A stretch of 39,221 nucleotides of DNA from Muribaculaceae bacterium (GTDB lineage Bacteria; Bacteroidota; Bacteroidia; Bacteroidales; Muribaculaceae): assembly GCA_009775355.1 (NCBI GenBank), contig VSPN01000024.1, positions 1 through 39,221 of the forward strand, in the 5' to 3' direction. The position numbers were made by a program, and so were the translations under genes. The notes under the pieces were generated by a model. The model did not search any database, was not told where the DNA came from, and saw only the letters and a list, made by a program, of their open reading frames with translations. Numbering within the stretch: position 1 is the stretch's first letter; every line of letters starts with the position of its first letter. This document shows, in pieces, positions 24,685 to 33,616 of this stretch.

Positions 24685-27009
24685 TCAGAAAGGATAACCA
24701 ATAGCGAGATGGAATGCGAACGCATCTTTGAACGGGATGTTGAAATAGCCCGTGTAGCCGGTGTCGTATGGCGCGTGCAGGCCATAGCCAAGGTCACCGC
24801 GTATCACCATCATGCCGAGATCAATGCGGAGTCCGACACCGGTGCCGAGCGCGATGTCGCGCAGGAATGTCTTGCGGGTCAGCAGACCGCCCGGACGCAT
24901 CGGGTCATCCTTGAGAAGCCAGATGTTGCCGGCGTCGAGAAAGGCTGCGCCATGGAGTATGCTGTAGATCGGAAACCGGTATTCGGTGTTGAGTTCAAGC
25001 TTGAATGTACCGGTCTGATCGAAATATCCGTTCTTGTCGGACTCGGGCGCGCGGTAGCTGCCCGGACCGAGAGAACGCACGGTGAAGGCGCGTATCGAGT
25101 TTGCGCCGCCGATATAGAACTGCTCGGCATAGGGCACAGTGGTCGAGTTGCCGTAGGCGTGCTCGGCTCCGATCAGCACACGCGACACGAGCCACTGGTC
25201 TTTGCCGCGCACAAGCCTGCGCGAATATACAAGCTGCGCCTGCCCCTTGACAAACTGCGAGAAAGGCATGCCGAACAGAGTCTTGCGCCCTTTTACGCCA
25301 CACATACGCCAAAGCCCCCAGAAGACGTTGCCGGCCTCCTTGACCGTGGCGGAGAAGTTGAACCCATTGATCCGCTCCCTCTCAAGCCAGCGGTCGTAAT
25401 TGTAGGTATAGCTCATTTCGGGAATAAACTGGCTCTCGAAACTGAGAGCCACAGCCGGATTCTCGGACATGATCGAGTCAAAGGCGTGGGTGGTGCGCAA
25501 CAGTTTGGTATATGACAGTTTGAACGGCGTGAACTGATTGGTGACATGCCGGTTATGGTTCCATTCATAGGCAATGCCGGCGGCCACCTCAGCCATGCGG
25601 AAATAGTGCGGACGGTTGAGCAGGTTGCCGCTCAGCGTGATTGTGGTCCAGTTCAGCTCCCTGTTGGTGCGTCTCACAAATTTCGGAGCAAGAAGCCGGG
25701 GAAAGGCGAGCGATGAACTGAGTCCGAACTCGTAGCTGTTGAATACGCTTCCGCGGTTGCGGCCCGTCTGCCACTCGTAGCTTCCCGACAACTGGACACT
25801 GAAACGCTCGGCACCGCCGAAGAGGTTGTTGTTGGTCAGGCCGAGTATTACGCCCGGACCGAGATATGAGTTTGACTTCGAGGTGATGTTGGCCTCGATC
25901 GTAGCCTCTATAGGCCTCTCGAACTGACAGGTGATGTAGACATCGAGCGTCGGGTTATCCGGATTGGTGTCGACCGGCATCGGCTGTATATTGATATTGC
26001 CGAATATGCCGAGCCGCGACAGCCGGGTCTGCGTGCGGTCCATGTCGCGCACGGAGAAGTATTTGTTTTTCCTGAACGTGATGCATGACGGAATCAGATT
26101 CTTGCGGAGTTTGGCCGGTCTGAACACCACAAGCTCCCCTTTTGAGGTCTGGATGGTGTCGGGGATACCGGTGCGACGCGTGCTTCTTCGCAGAACCGAT
26201 GTGTGGATCTGTCCTGTGCGGAATCTCAGCCGAGCGATATCGGGCACATTGTCAGCCAGTGACAGTTTGAGCGTTATTCGCTCCGGCGTAATAAGACTGT
26301 CGGCAAGAAACTCGATATATTCGGGGCGGAAGTAATAATAACCCCTGTTGCGCATGGCGTTTGCAATCCTGACCCTTTCTGCCGAAAGAGAATCGACACA
26401 GAAGCGTTCGCCAGGCACAAGATAGCGGCTTTTACGGGCCACCGAGTCGATAAAGCGGAATATGCCCGGCTTCGGATCGTTGAAGAAAATGATGCTGTCG
26501 AGCAGGTAGGGGTCGCCCGTCTTTATGTCGTAGTCAATATCGGCGATTTTAGGATTCTTTTTAGGAGCGACCTCATATGACACAGATGAATTGAAATATC
26601 CGTTGTCATCGAGTATCGACTTGAGCATCTTTACCCGCACTTCGGGACGCACATCGCTCACAAGCACAGGTTCGGACACGAGTTTGTCGTAGAGCCAGCC
26701 TTTGAGTCCTTTGGCCGAATCATTCCAGTTGTTGTAGACCCAGAGTCCGATCGGAAACGGCGTGCGGCGATAGGGCGAGATCAGCGGTATCGGGTTGTTG
26801 GGCTTGACATTGACCGACTTCACCATATCAGACTTCACTCCTCCGGGCATGGGCTTCCCGTCGGGAGTATCGACGTTCATCCTGAGGCCGTTATATAGCA
26901 ATTCACCGTCAGGGATGCGCTTTGTCGTGGAGCATGACGACAGCATGACGGAGGCCAGCAACGCCGCCGATATGGCAAGACATTTGATCACGTGCAGCAT
27001 ATCATTCAT
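24685..27009 (-). CDS. tamL: BamA/TamA-family outer-membrane lipoprotein (TamL)
   Basis: A 774-residue protein with a lipoprotein signal peptide and lipobox (LSSC, Cys26), followed by POTRA-like repeats (about 100-360) and a C-terminal 16-strand-type barrel (about 370-774). The barrel carries the family's conserved QFYIGGANSIRAFTVRSLGPG segment and a final aromatic residue (YPF). The family inserts or moves material at the outer membrane. The lipidated form beside tamB is the Bacteroidetes TamL. I choose the ATG at 27009, two bases after the tamB stop. A TTG at 27015 would overlap tamB by 4 bases and is the alternative. The POTRA calls are from general pattern, not alignment. Confidence 0.88.
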   Translation of the reverse strand: MNDMLHVIKCLAISAALLASVMLSSCSTTKRIPDGELLYNGLRMNVDTPDGKPMPGGVKSDMVKSVNVKPNNPIPLISPYRRTPFPIGLWVYNNWNDSAKGLKGWLYDKLVSEPVLVSDVRPEVRVKMLKSILDDNGYFNSSVSYEVAPKKNPKIADIDYDIKTGDPYLLDSIIFFNDPKPGIFRFIDSVARKSRYLVPGERFCVDSLSAERVRIANAMRNRGYYYFRPEYIEFLADSLITPERITLKLSLADNVPDIARLRFRTGQIHTSVLRRSTRRTGIPDTIQTSKGELVVFRPAKLRKNLIPSCITFRKNKYFSVRDMDRTQTRLSRLGIFGNINIQPMPVDTNPDNPTLDVYITCQFERPIEATIEANITSKSNSYLGPGVILGLTNNNLFGGAERFSVQLSGSYEWQTGRNRGSVFNSYEFGLSSSLAFPRLLAPKFVRRTNRELNWTTITLSGNLLNRPHYFRMAEVAAGIAYEWNHNRHVTNQFTPFKLSYTKLLRTTHAFDSIMSENPAVALSFESQFIPEMSYTYNYDRWLERERINGFNFSATVKEAGNVFWGLWRMCGVKGRKTLFGMPFSQFVKGQAQLVYSRRLVRGKDQWLVSRVLIGAEHAYGNSTTVPYAEQFYIGGANSIRAFTVRSLGPGSYRAPESDKNGYFDQTGTFKLELNTEYRFPIYSILHGAAFLDAGNIWLLKDDPMRPGGLLTRKTFLRDIALGTGVGLRIDLGMMVIRGDLGYGLHAPYDTGYTGYFNIPFKDAFAFHLAIGYPF

Positions 27010-27011
27010 AG

Positions 27012-30000
27012 TCAATCTTCTTTCTTCAGGGTTTCGGCTTTGTCAGCAATATCGACGGAATCTTTGACTCCGGTCATGAGGGTGTCAGCCACGGTGCGTT
27101 GGGGCTGCGCCTTTTTCTTGCGTCTTCTGAATCTGAAAAGACTCTTGAGGTTCTCAAGATGGCGTTTGAACACGAAACCCGCACCCATCTCCGTGATCTC
27201 CCCCTCGAGTATGCTTTCATATCCGGTGTGGCGGAAAAGCCTCACAGACATGTTGATCGTCTGCGTCTGCTTGAGCAAGTATTCGAAAGCCACGTCGCTG
27301 ACAAGATTCTGCGCAATCTCGTCATCGGCCGAATCTGTGGAGTAGTTGCCGCCCACAAGAATCTTGAACCGGTTGTTGAACAGCGATTTCGACACCTGAT
27401 AACTGTAGCTGGTCTCGGTGTTGGTAACGCCGTCGGTGGTCTTGTCATACTGGTTGACGCCGAACGACAGATCGACACCCCTGATATTTTTGGCCGCCCA
27501 TGAATTCAACTGCGACTCAAGGAAACTGTAAAGCATGTTTCCGCTTGCGGCACTGGCTTTGGTGCCCTGGGCCGAGTATTGGTTGTAGAGAAGCAGGTTC
27601 ATTGCCTGGGTCTGTCTCTGGTCGGCACTCATCGACTGCAGTTCGTTCTGAATGGCGAGATCGTCGTTGGTGGCTAGATCGAACGCCACTTTCAGATTCT
27701 GGAGCGTGCTGGTTGCCCGGAGCGTGACGAGGAAGTTGACCAGACGCGCGCTTCCTCCGCTCGTCACGTTGGCCTTGACATCGTCGGTAGCGGTGACGTT
27801 GAGCGTCGGATTCATTATCGAGCCGGTCCATGTCAGGGTGCTTGAAGGATCGAACGTGAACATCTTCTCTCCGAGCACGGGCAAGGCGTAGCGCGCGTAG
27901 CCGTCGCCGAGAGTGAGGGTTCCGGTCAGCGACATGTCGCCCATATAATTCTGGAAATAATTCAGATTGGCTGTCGGGTCAAGTTCGACCTTGTTGGTGC
28001 CGTTGTCCGACAGAATCACTTCGACGTGGGTGCCCGGCGATACAACCAGATTGGCGTTTATGCGCATGTTGAGGGGCGATTCGACCACGGAGTCTTCACG
28101 CGCGACCTGAGTGGTGTCGCTGAAGTTGACGAAACGCACCACATCCTGCTCGGACTTCGACGACAGCTCGGCGGGATCCATATTGAGACGATAGGTGGCG
28201 TCGGTGGTGCCAAGCACGTTGACATTGCCGTTGACATCGAGAAGTCTCATCGGACCTTTCACCGTCGCGTTCAGGTTGAGGAATATTTTCCCGAAAATAT
28301 CATCTTTCGAGCGTTTGTCACTTTTGATCAACTGGAAATTATTGGCTCTGGCCGCAAGATCGAACATTATGTCGGAAAATTTCTTTGCATCGATCCTGCC
28401 CGACAGAGTCAGGGGATTATCGTTGGCGCCGAAGATATCGAAATCCCGGATATCAATCACATTGTCGGTTACCGTGAGCCGGTCTTTCCCGAATCTTAGT
28501 CTTGCGCCGGCGGCCGGTATGTGTGCTGTAACGGAGTCCAAGGAGATCTCACCGTTCAGAACAGGAGCCGCAAAGGATCCTTCCATACGCATGTCGCCGT
28601 TGACATAACCTCCCATCACTGCGGCATTGTCGAGAAACGGGTTGGCGATCTTGAGAGGGAACCGCGTCAGCGACACGCCAACGGAATCGGCTTTGAGTCC
28701 CTCCTGCCCCGACACAAGGTTGGCATATAGAGCCATGGCCGGATCGCCGTTGATTCTGAGAGCGGCATTTACGTCGGTACTGGCGTCGAAGCCGTACCCT
28801 GCATCAAGGTCAAGCTCAAAATCTCCGACGCGGGTCTTCTCGTAGACAAAATTGCGGAGACCGACATTGCCTTTGCCCATAAAACGGCGGTTGTCGTATT
28901 CGACGTGCATGTCGGCGTCAAGATCACCCTTCATACGGGGGGCAAGCGCCCACATGCTCAGAAAATCCTGAATGTGGAGATTGTCTATCTTGACGTAAAG
29001 CTCCTCGTTTCCCCGGCCCGTGGCCTGCGTTCTGGCCAGAATGCTGCTCTCCGAGCTGCGGGCCTCGAGATTGGCGGCCACATGCTTTGTGAAGAGGTTG
29101 TAGTCAAGGAAGTTGTCGGTATTGAATGTCCAAGGCAGGTAGGCAATGGTCGATTTCAGCGGGGTTATGTGGGCCGACACCACCGAATCCTGAAACGCGG
29201 CGGTGAGACCGATCCTGTAGCCCTGCTCCCCCTTTATGTTCCACTGGTTGAGGAACGCGCTTGCGCGGTTGTTGCCGAGATATCCGTTGAGATTGACACG
29301 TGCGAACTCGTCCATGGTCCCGCGGCGGTTGCCGACATGGGCCTTGTAGTCCATGAGCGCGCCGCGCTCACGGAGATTCAGTGCAACCGTATCGAGATTA
29401 AGAGATGCCGACGTAAAGTTGAGTGCGCCGACGTCGCCGTATAGCACGGAATCCTTTCCTATCCGGGCGAAGATGGTGTCTATGCCCATGCCCTGTCCCT
29501 GCAGGAACTGGTCGACGAGTCCGCGGCCCGACGCTTTGACATCAAGTATGAACGCGGGGAGCTGGCGGCTTATGCTGTCGAATATGAGGTTTTTCTCTGC
29601 GATTTGTCTTGAGGCGGTTTCGGCTGCTGCCGAGAATGCCTTAACCAGTCGTTCCATGCCTGACTCTGCGGCGAAATCGACAGATGTGAGGAGCGAATTG
29701 ACCGATACGGCAGTCCGGGTCAGGTCGGCGTTGACAGCGGCCGTCAGGCCATCGGGCAGGTGTATGTAGTGGCCAGGGAGATGCCATTCGAGCGCGGAGG
29801 CGTCGAGTTCGACATCGTAGAGCCATTTGCCCGGCTGCGCGCTGCCGCGCAGAGCGATATCACCAGAACCGTAGCAGATGCTGTCGGAAAGTCCGAGTTG
29901 CTGCAGGTTCACATCGCGCAGTGTGGCCGCCAGATCGAACGTATAGTCATCGGCATGGATCGAGCCGGTGCCGTGCATGTCGAAGTCGAGACCCGGATTG

Positions 30001-31949
30001 GGCGATGAAGCCTGCAGCGTCAGGTCTCCGGCATTGTCGAGCAGAGCGCCGATGTGTATGTCGCGGAGTGCCCGATGGTTGTATTCCACCGAAGAGATGT
30101 TGACAATCGCATCGGTGACGGCTGTTCCGCTCAAGGGGTTGAATCCGTGCCCCCATGCGTTGACTGTGGCGGAGATACGTCCGATTCCGGCTGACGGCAC
30201 AAAGCGCGCCACATCAAGACCGACAGCTGTCATATCGGCGGTGTAGTCTTCGGGCGTAAGAGCCAAATGGCCTTTGGCCGCAAGATCGCCGGCATCGCTG
30301 CGCAGATCGAAATCGGCGTCATAGCTGAGACCCGATGCCGCGGCGGTGCCTTCGATCGTGAAGGCGGGTATGCTTATGTCTTCCATGCCGGTTAGACGGT
30401 CGGCAAGCGCCGGGTCGCTGAGACTTCCGTCGAAACTTACACGGGCCTGCATCTTGCGGTAGTCAAGAGGATTGCGAGCATAACCTGATGCGGTTATGCC
30501 GAACACGCCCTGCATCTTCGCGTCAAGGCGGTCGATCGACAGGTCGGACAGCGAACCCGCCGCCTCAACTCCGAAGTCAAGCGGCTTGCGTGCCGGCACC
30601 ATGGATGTGTACGTCTTCAGGGCGGGCATGAACGACTCGACATCGGGGAGGCCAATGCGACCACGTACACTGACGTTCATGGCCGATGAGGGATCGAGTG
30701 CCATCATGGCGAACGGTACCGACGCAGAGGCCGATATCAGGGAGAACGGGGTGCGGACAGCAAGACTGTCGAGCGTAAGGCCGACGGAGTCGATGCCTAC
30801 CGTGCCACGTCCTTCGGTTATGCGGAGGCCGCAACGCTCGGCGGCCGTAAGGCGAGTGAGCGGCAACCTGACTGTAGAAGACTCGTTATAGAAATTCCTC
30901 ATGCCGATCCCGACGCCTGACACTTTGAGATATGAAGGGTCAAAACCGGGTTGAGGCCGAGCGTCGCGGACAGCATAGAGCGCGGAAATTGAGTCGACAG
31001 CGATACTGTCGCCCATGATGCGCATCGGCGGACCGGAGGAAGGCTGCGACGGAGGAGCAGGATGTGTCTTTATGTATTCGGCGGTCGGTGTCAGATATGT
31101 GAAGTCTCCGCCGCCGATCGAGGCCAGATCCCACTTGACGAGATTCTCGCGGAGATCGACTGTGGCTTTCTTTATCTCGACTCTCTTGAGAGCCACGTCC
31201 ATCGTGTCGATTGTGGGAAGCATCGACATGCCGAAACTGAAGTTCTCCATGCGGAGATCGTTGGCTCTGATCACAAATGGAGCTGATGCGGAAGAGGCTG
31301 TGTCAGGCTTGTTCTCTTTCTTCCAGACATCCATATAGAGCGTGAGGCTCCCGTCGCGGAGGCGAGTCTTGTTGAGCGTTATCTCCGAAGTCTTTATGTC
31401 GGCCGAGCTTTTGCCGTCGACTTCGAGCAGACCGGCGTTGACCGTCAGTATCATCGACGAGTCGGGCGAGACCATGCGATAATAGGCGTCATCGAGCCTC
31501 AGGGAGTTGAGCCTGACATCAAGCCTGAGCAAGGGCAGAAGCTTCACATCGACAAGTGCCTGACGGGCGCGGGCCATAGTGTCGCCCGATGCCTCGACCA
31601 CATACACATCCTTCAGGCTTACGTCAAGTGGAAAGGCGAGCCGGAACCGGCCTATGCCGATTTTCATGCCCGTCGACTTCTCAACGAAACCGGATACTGT
31701 CGAAACGGCGAAATCCTGCACAGGAGGAAGATAAAGCAGAACCGGCAGAAGCAGGATCACCACCAAAATGCAGAGGAACGTCTTGAGAGTGCGCCGCAGC
31801 CATGCCGGACGGATGAGATGTCTTTTAACGCGTACCGGTTTCTGCGTCGAGCCCTTGTCGGTCAATGAGATATTCTCGGGTGACGGATTTCCATCCTGCC
31901 GGTCAATTCTTTCTTCAGCCTTCTCTTTTGGTTCGTTGAAATCTGCCAT
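27012..31949 (-). CDS. tamB: Translocation and assembly module protein TamB
   Basis: A 1645-residue AsmA/TamB-type protein. It has a cytoplasmic N-terminal tail, a single inner-membrane anchor (about 55-78, FLCILVVILLLPVLLYL) and a very long periplasmic repeat region of amphipathic beta strands, expected to form a lipid-carrying groove. The C-terminal TamB/DUF490 domain (about 1200-1600) contains LTLGDGYARYALPVLG, an FTFDPSSTLTWTG-like motif and LLLYNQYS. Such proteins bridge the periplasm and support phospholipid transport and outer-membrane assembly. Its stop is adjacent to the tamL start, giving tight coupling. A matching promoter lies 23 bases upstream of the ATG. No shadow reading frame inside it looks real. 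Confidence 0.93.
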   Translation of the reverse strand: MADFNEPKEKAEERIDRQDGNPSPENISLTDKGSTQKPVRVKRHLIRPAWLRRTLKTFLCILVVILLLPVLLYLPPVQDFAVSTVSGFVEKSTGMKIGIGRFRLAFPLDVSLKDVYVVEASGDTMARARQALVDVKLLPLLRLDVRLNSLRLDDAYYRMVSPDSSMILTVNAGLLEVDGKSSADIKTSEITLNKTRLRDGSLTLYMDVWKKENKPDTASSASAPFVIRANDLRMENFSFGMSMLPTIDTMDVALKRVEIKKATVDLRENLVKWDLASIGGGDFTYLTPTAEYIKTHPAPPSQPSSGPPMRIMGDSIAVDSISALYAVRDARPQPGFDPSYLKVSGVGIGMRNFYNESSTVRLPLTRLTAAERCGLRITEGRGTVGIDSVGLTLDSLAVRTPFSLISASASVPFAMMALDPSSAMNVSVRGRIGLPDVESFMPALKTYTSMVPARKPLDFGVEAAGSLSDLSIDRLDAKMQGVFGITASGYARNPLDYRKMQARVSFDGSLSDPALADRLTGMEDISIPAFTIEGTAAASGLSYDADFDLRSDAGDLAAKGHLALTPEDYTADMTAVGLDVARFVPSAGIGRISATVNAWGHGFNPLSGTAVTDAIVNISSVEYNHRALRDIHIGALLDNAGDLTLQASSPNPGLDFDMHGTGSIHADDYTFDLAATLRDVNLQQLGLSDSICYGSGDIALRGSAQPGKWLYDVELDASALEWHLPGHYIHLPDGLTAAVNADLTRTAVSVNSLLTSVDFAAESGMERLVKAFSAAAETASRQIAEKNLIFDSISRQLPAFILDVKASGRGLVDQFLQGQGMGIDTIFARIGKDSVLYGDVGALNFTSASLNLDTVALNLRERGALMDYKAHVGNRRGTMDEFARVNLNGYLGNNRASAFLNQWNIKGEQGYRIGLTAAFQDSVVSAHITPLKSTIAYLPWTFNTDNFLDYNLFTKHVAANLEARSSESSILARTQATGRGNEELYVKIDNLHIQDFLSMWALAPRMKGDLDADMHVEYDNRRFMGKGNVGLRNFVYEKTRVGDFELDLDAGYGFDASTDVNAALRINGDPAMALYANLVSGQEGLKADSVGVSLTRFPLKIANPFLDNAAVMGGYVNGDMRMEGSFAAPVLNGEISLDSVTAHIPAAGARLRFGKDRLTVTDNVIDIRDFDIFGANDNPLTLSGRIDAKKFSDIMFDLAARANNFQLIKSDKRSKDDIFGKIFLNLNATVKGPMRLLDVNGNVNVLGTTDATYRLNMDPAELSSKSEQDVVRFVNFSDTTQVAREDSVVESPLNMRINANLVVSPGTHVEVILSDNGTNKVELDPTANLNYFQNYMGDMSLTGTLTLGDGYARYALPVLGEKMFTFDPSSTLTWTGSIMNPTLNVTATDDVKANVTSGGSARLVNFLVTLRATSTLQNLKVAFDLATNDDLAIQNELQSMSADQRQTQAMNLLLYNQYSAQGTKASAASGNMLYSFLESQLNSWAAKNIRGVDLSFGVNQYDKTTDGVTNTETSYSYQVSKSLFNNRFKILVGGNYSTDSADDEIAQNLVSDVAFEYLLKQTQTINMSVRLFRHTGYESILEGEITEMGAGFVFKRHLENLKSLFRFRRRKKKAQPQRTVADTLMTGVKDSVDIADKAETLKKED

Positions 31950-31971
31950 GTGGTCGGTACGTTTGGAAAAA

Positions 31972-32003
31972 CAAATTTAACGTTTTTTACATTACTAAAC
32001 AAC
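31972..32003 (-). promoter_or_regulatory. Bacteroidetes-type promoter for the tamB operon
   Basis: On the minus strand, GTTG (32003-32000), 20 bases, then TAAATTTG (31979-31972). The -7 box is exact. Predicted start is only about 16 bases before the ATG. No other element is seen from 32004 to 32120. Confidence 0.65.
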
Positions 32004-32120
32004 AATTCACGGATATTGTTAGCAGAGACGGCAAACAGATTGACCAAAGATGATTCAGGCCACATGACGAACCAAGAGCAGCAACCGCTAAGACCCGGAA
32101 TATTAAGGAACGTGACTCTA

Positions 32121-32157
32121 AGAAAACAGGCGGATGTCCCACTTGGGAAATCCGCCT
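32121..32157 (-). terminator. Terminator of rplU-rpmA
   Basis: AGGCGGA, TG, TCCC (32128-32140) pairs with GGGA, AA, TCCGCCT (32145-32157), an 11-bp stem with one 2x2 internal loop. Reading on minus, it is followed by GTTTTCTT. Confidence 0.8.
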
Positions 32158-32180
32158 TTGAATCTTGCCTGCTGACAGGA

Positions 32181-32444
32181 TCAGTTTGCTGTGTGGGGCT
32201 GCACGTTGATGAACTTGCGACCCTCTTTGCCTGTGGAGAATACAACTACTCCGTCGATGAGGGCGAAGAGAGTGTGATCCTTGCCCATGCCGACATTGAG
32301 ACCGGGATGGTGCACTGTGCCACGCTGGCGTTTGATGATATTGCCCGCCTTACAGTTCGAACCACCAAAAATTTTCACACCAAGTCGTTTGCTTTCTGAT
32401 TCGCGGCCGTTCTTAGAACTACCGACACCTTTCTTATGTGCCAT
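32181..32444 (-). CDS. rpmA: 50S ribosomal protein L27
   Basis: An 87-residue protein with MAHKKGVGSSKNGRESESKR at the N-terminus, GGSNCKAGNIIKRQRGT in the middle and a HPGLNVGMGKDHTLFA core, matching L27 over its whole length. L27 reaches into the peptidyl-transferase centre with its N-terminal tail. The protein starts directly MAHKKG, without the cleaved N-terminal extension of Firmicutes L27. It is 13 bases downstream of rplU, the usual pairing, and ends before a clear terminator. Confidence 0.97.
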   Translation of the reverse strand: MAHKKGVGSSKNGRESESKRLGVKIFGGSNCKAGNIIKRQRGTVHHPGLNVGMGKDHTLFALIDGVVVFSTGKEGRKFINVQPHTAN

Positions 32445-32457
32445 TTTCTATTTTGGT

Positions 32458-32781
32458 TTATGCGGTTACGATTTTCTTGATCATCACTTTAGTGAACTGC
32501 TGACGGTGACCGTTGAGACGACGATAGCCTTTGCGGCGTTTCTTCTTGAAGACGATCACTTTGTCGCCCTTCACGAGTGGAAGGAGCACCTCACATTCAA
32601 CTTTCGCGCCTTCAACGGCAGGCGCGCCGACCTTAACGTCGCCGTCGGCATCGAGAAGAAGCACCTTGTCGAACGACACAGCGTCGCCTTCTTTCACTTC
32701 CTCGCCGAGGTGGTGAACATACAGAAACTTACCCTCTTCGGCCTTGAACTGCTGTCCTTTGATTTCTACGATTGCGTACAT
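32458..32781 (-). CDS. rplU: 50S ribosomal protein L21
   Basis: A 107-residue protein with MYAIVEIKGQQFKAEEGKFL, a central acidic strand (VLLLDADGDVKVGAP), and the basic C-terminal KKKRRKGYRRLNGHRQQFT that contacts 23S rRNA. Length and motifs are standard for L21. It is first in the rplU-rpmA operon, transcribed from a consensus promoter that overlaps the divergent rpsO promoter. Its leader is about 80 bases and GC-rich. Confidence 0.97.
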   Translation of the reverse strand: MYAIVEIKGQQFKAEEGKFLYVHHLGEEVKEGDAVSFDKVLLLDADGDVKVGAPAVEGAKVECEVLLPLVKGDKVIVFKKKRRKGYRRLNGHRQQFTKVMIKKIVTA

Positions 32782-32865
32782 TTTCGTAATTTGTTGTTTT
32801 TATCCGACCGCGGGGCGGCTCCGTAGCGGGGCACTTGATCAGCCTGCGCGGCATAATTGCGGATG

Positions 32866-32897
32866 CAAAATTAGCTGAATATTTTGTAATATCCAAA
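32866..32897 (-). promoter_or_regulatory. Bacteroidetes-type promoter for rplU-rpmA
   Basis: On the minus strand, TTTG (32897-32894), 20 bases, then TAATTTTG (32873-32866) is an exact match in both boxes. It interlocks with the rpsO promoter on the other strand. Confidence 0.75.
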
Positions 32898-32913
32898 TAT
32901 ATTAGTAATTTTG
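32883..32913 (+). promoter_or_regulatory. Bacteroidetes-type promoter for rpsO
   Basis: TTTG (32883-32886), 19 bases, then TAATTTTG (32906-32913) is an exact match in both boxes. Predicted start is near 32920, giving a leader of about 110 bases. Confidence 0.75.
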
Positions 32914-32937
32914 CAACGCTTTTCAGGGAAAAGTTCC

Positions 32938-32996
32938 CCCGGCGGAGAGAGCCGGGCTGTCCGGTCGAGTCCGGCGGAGGCTTTTACGACGAAAAG
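32938..32996 (+). promoter_or_regulatory. Structured 5' leader of rpsO, candidate S15 control element
   Basis: CCCGGC (32938-32943) pairs with GCCGGG (32951-32956). CCGG-TCGAGT-CCGG (32961-32974) forms a second short stem, and CTTTT/AAAAG (32981-32985 / 32992-32996) a third. CCGGCGGAG occurs twice (32939-32947, 32971-32979), which allows alternative folds. S15 is autoregulated through leader RNA in several phyla, so this is a reasonable candidate, but nothing here proves binding. Confidence 0.4.
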
Positions 32997-33031
32997 TATT
33001 CATTCATAAACAACTTAAAATTTCTCTCAAA

Positions 33032-33307
33032 ATGCATCTTTCATCAGAAGAAAAGAAGAAAATCTTCGAGACTTACGGAAACGGCCCCGGCGACACCGGC
33101 AGCCCCGAAAGCCAGATCGCTCTCTTCTCAGTGCGCATCAAGCATCTTACTGAGCACCTCAAGACCAACCACAAGGACTACACCACTGCCCGCGCACTCA
33201 AGGCTCTTGTAGGTCAGCGCCGCAGCCTCCTCGACTACCTGATCCGCAAAGACATCAACCGTTACCGCGCGATCATCGCAAAGAAGGAGCTCGGAATCCG
33301 CAAGTAA
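33032..33307 (+). CDS. rpsO: 30S ribosomal protein S15
   Basis: A 91-residue protein matching S15: the N-terminal helix EKKKIFETYG, the signature GDTGSPESQIALFSVRIKHLTEHLKTNHKDY, and the C-terminal QRRSLLDYLIRKDINRYRAII. S15 is a primary binder of the central domain of 16S rRNA. It is complete, monocistronic, divergent from rplU, and preceded by a structured leader that could allow feedback control. Confidence 0.97.
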   Translation: MHLSSEEKKKIFETYGNGPGDTGSPESQIALFSVRIKHLTEHLKTNHKDYTTARALKALVGQRRSLLDYLIRKDINRYRAIIAKKELGIRK

Positions 33308-33331
33308 ACCGGAGCTTTTCACACACTCACA

Positions 33332-33365
33332 CAGAGGGGAGACCGTCTCGACGGCCTCCCCTCTG
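33332..33365 (+). terminator. Hairpin after rpsO
   Basis: CAGAGGGGAG plus CCGT (33332-33345) pairs with ACGG plus CTCCCCTCTG (33351-33365), giving 14 pairs with one 1x1 mismatch. No T-run follows. The rest of the 309-base gap to 33616 holds only the next promoter. Confidence 0.6.
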
Positions 33366-33487
33366 CCGTCATATGCGTATATATCGTTACGAGAAGCAAT
33401 CCTAATATAGCATTTCTTGCCTTCAGCAGGTTTTCTCGTCAGGAATGTTAATTTTTCACACATACCATGTTTTATTGGTTCCCGCTC

Positions 33488-33518
33488 TTTGGTTTTATGT
33501 CAACTATTACTATATTTG
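33488..33518 (+). promoter_or_regulatory. Bacteroidetes-type promoter for the 1116-residue secreted protein
   Basis: TTTG (33488-33491), 19 bases, then TATATTTG (33511-33518), both exact. The predicted leader is about 90 bases. Confidence 0.7.
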
Positions 33519-33616
33519 CGCCAGATATCTCAATTAACAGATGACCCGGCCCGAAGCCGCACGGCCTGTCTTTCCACTATCAACCAACCAAGCGGCGCAA
33601 TCATTATCTTAACATT

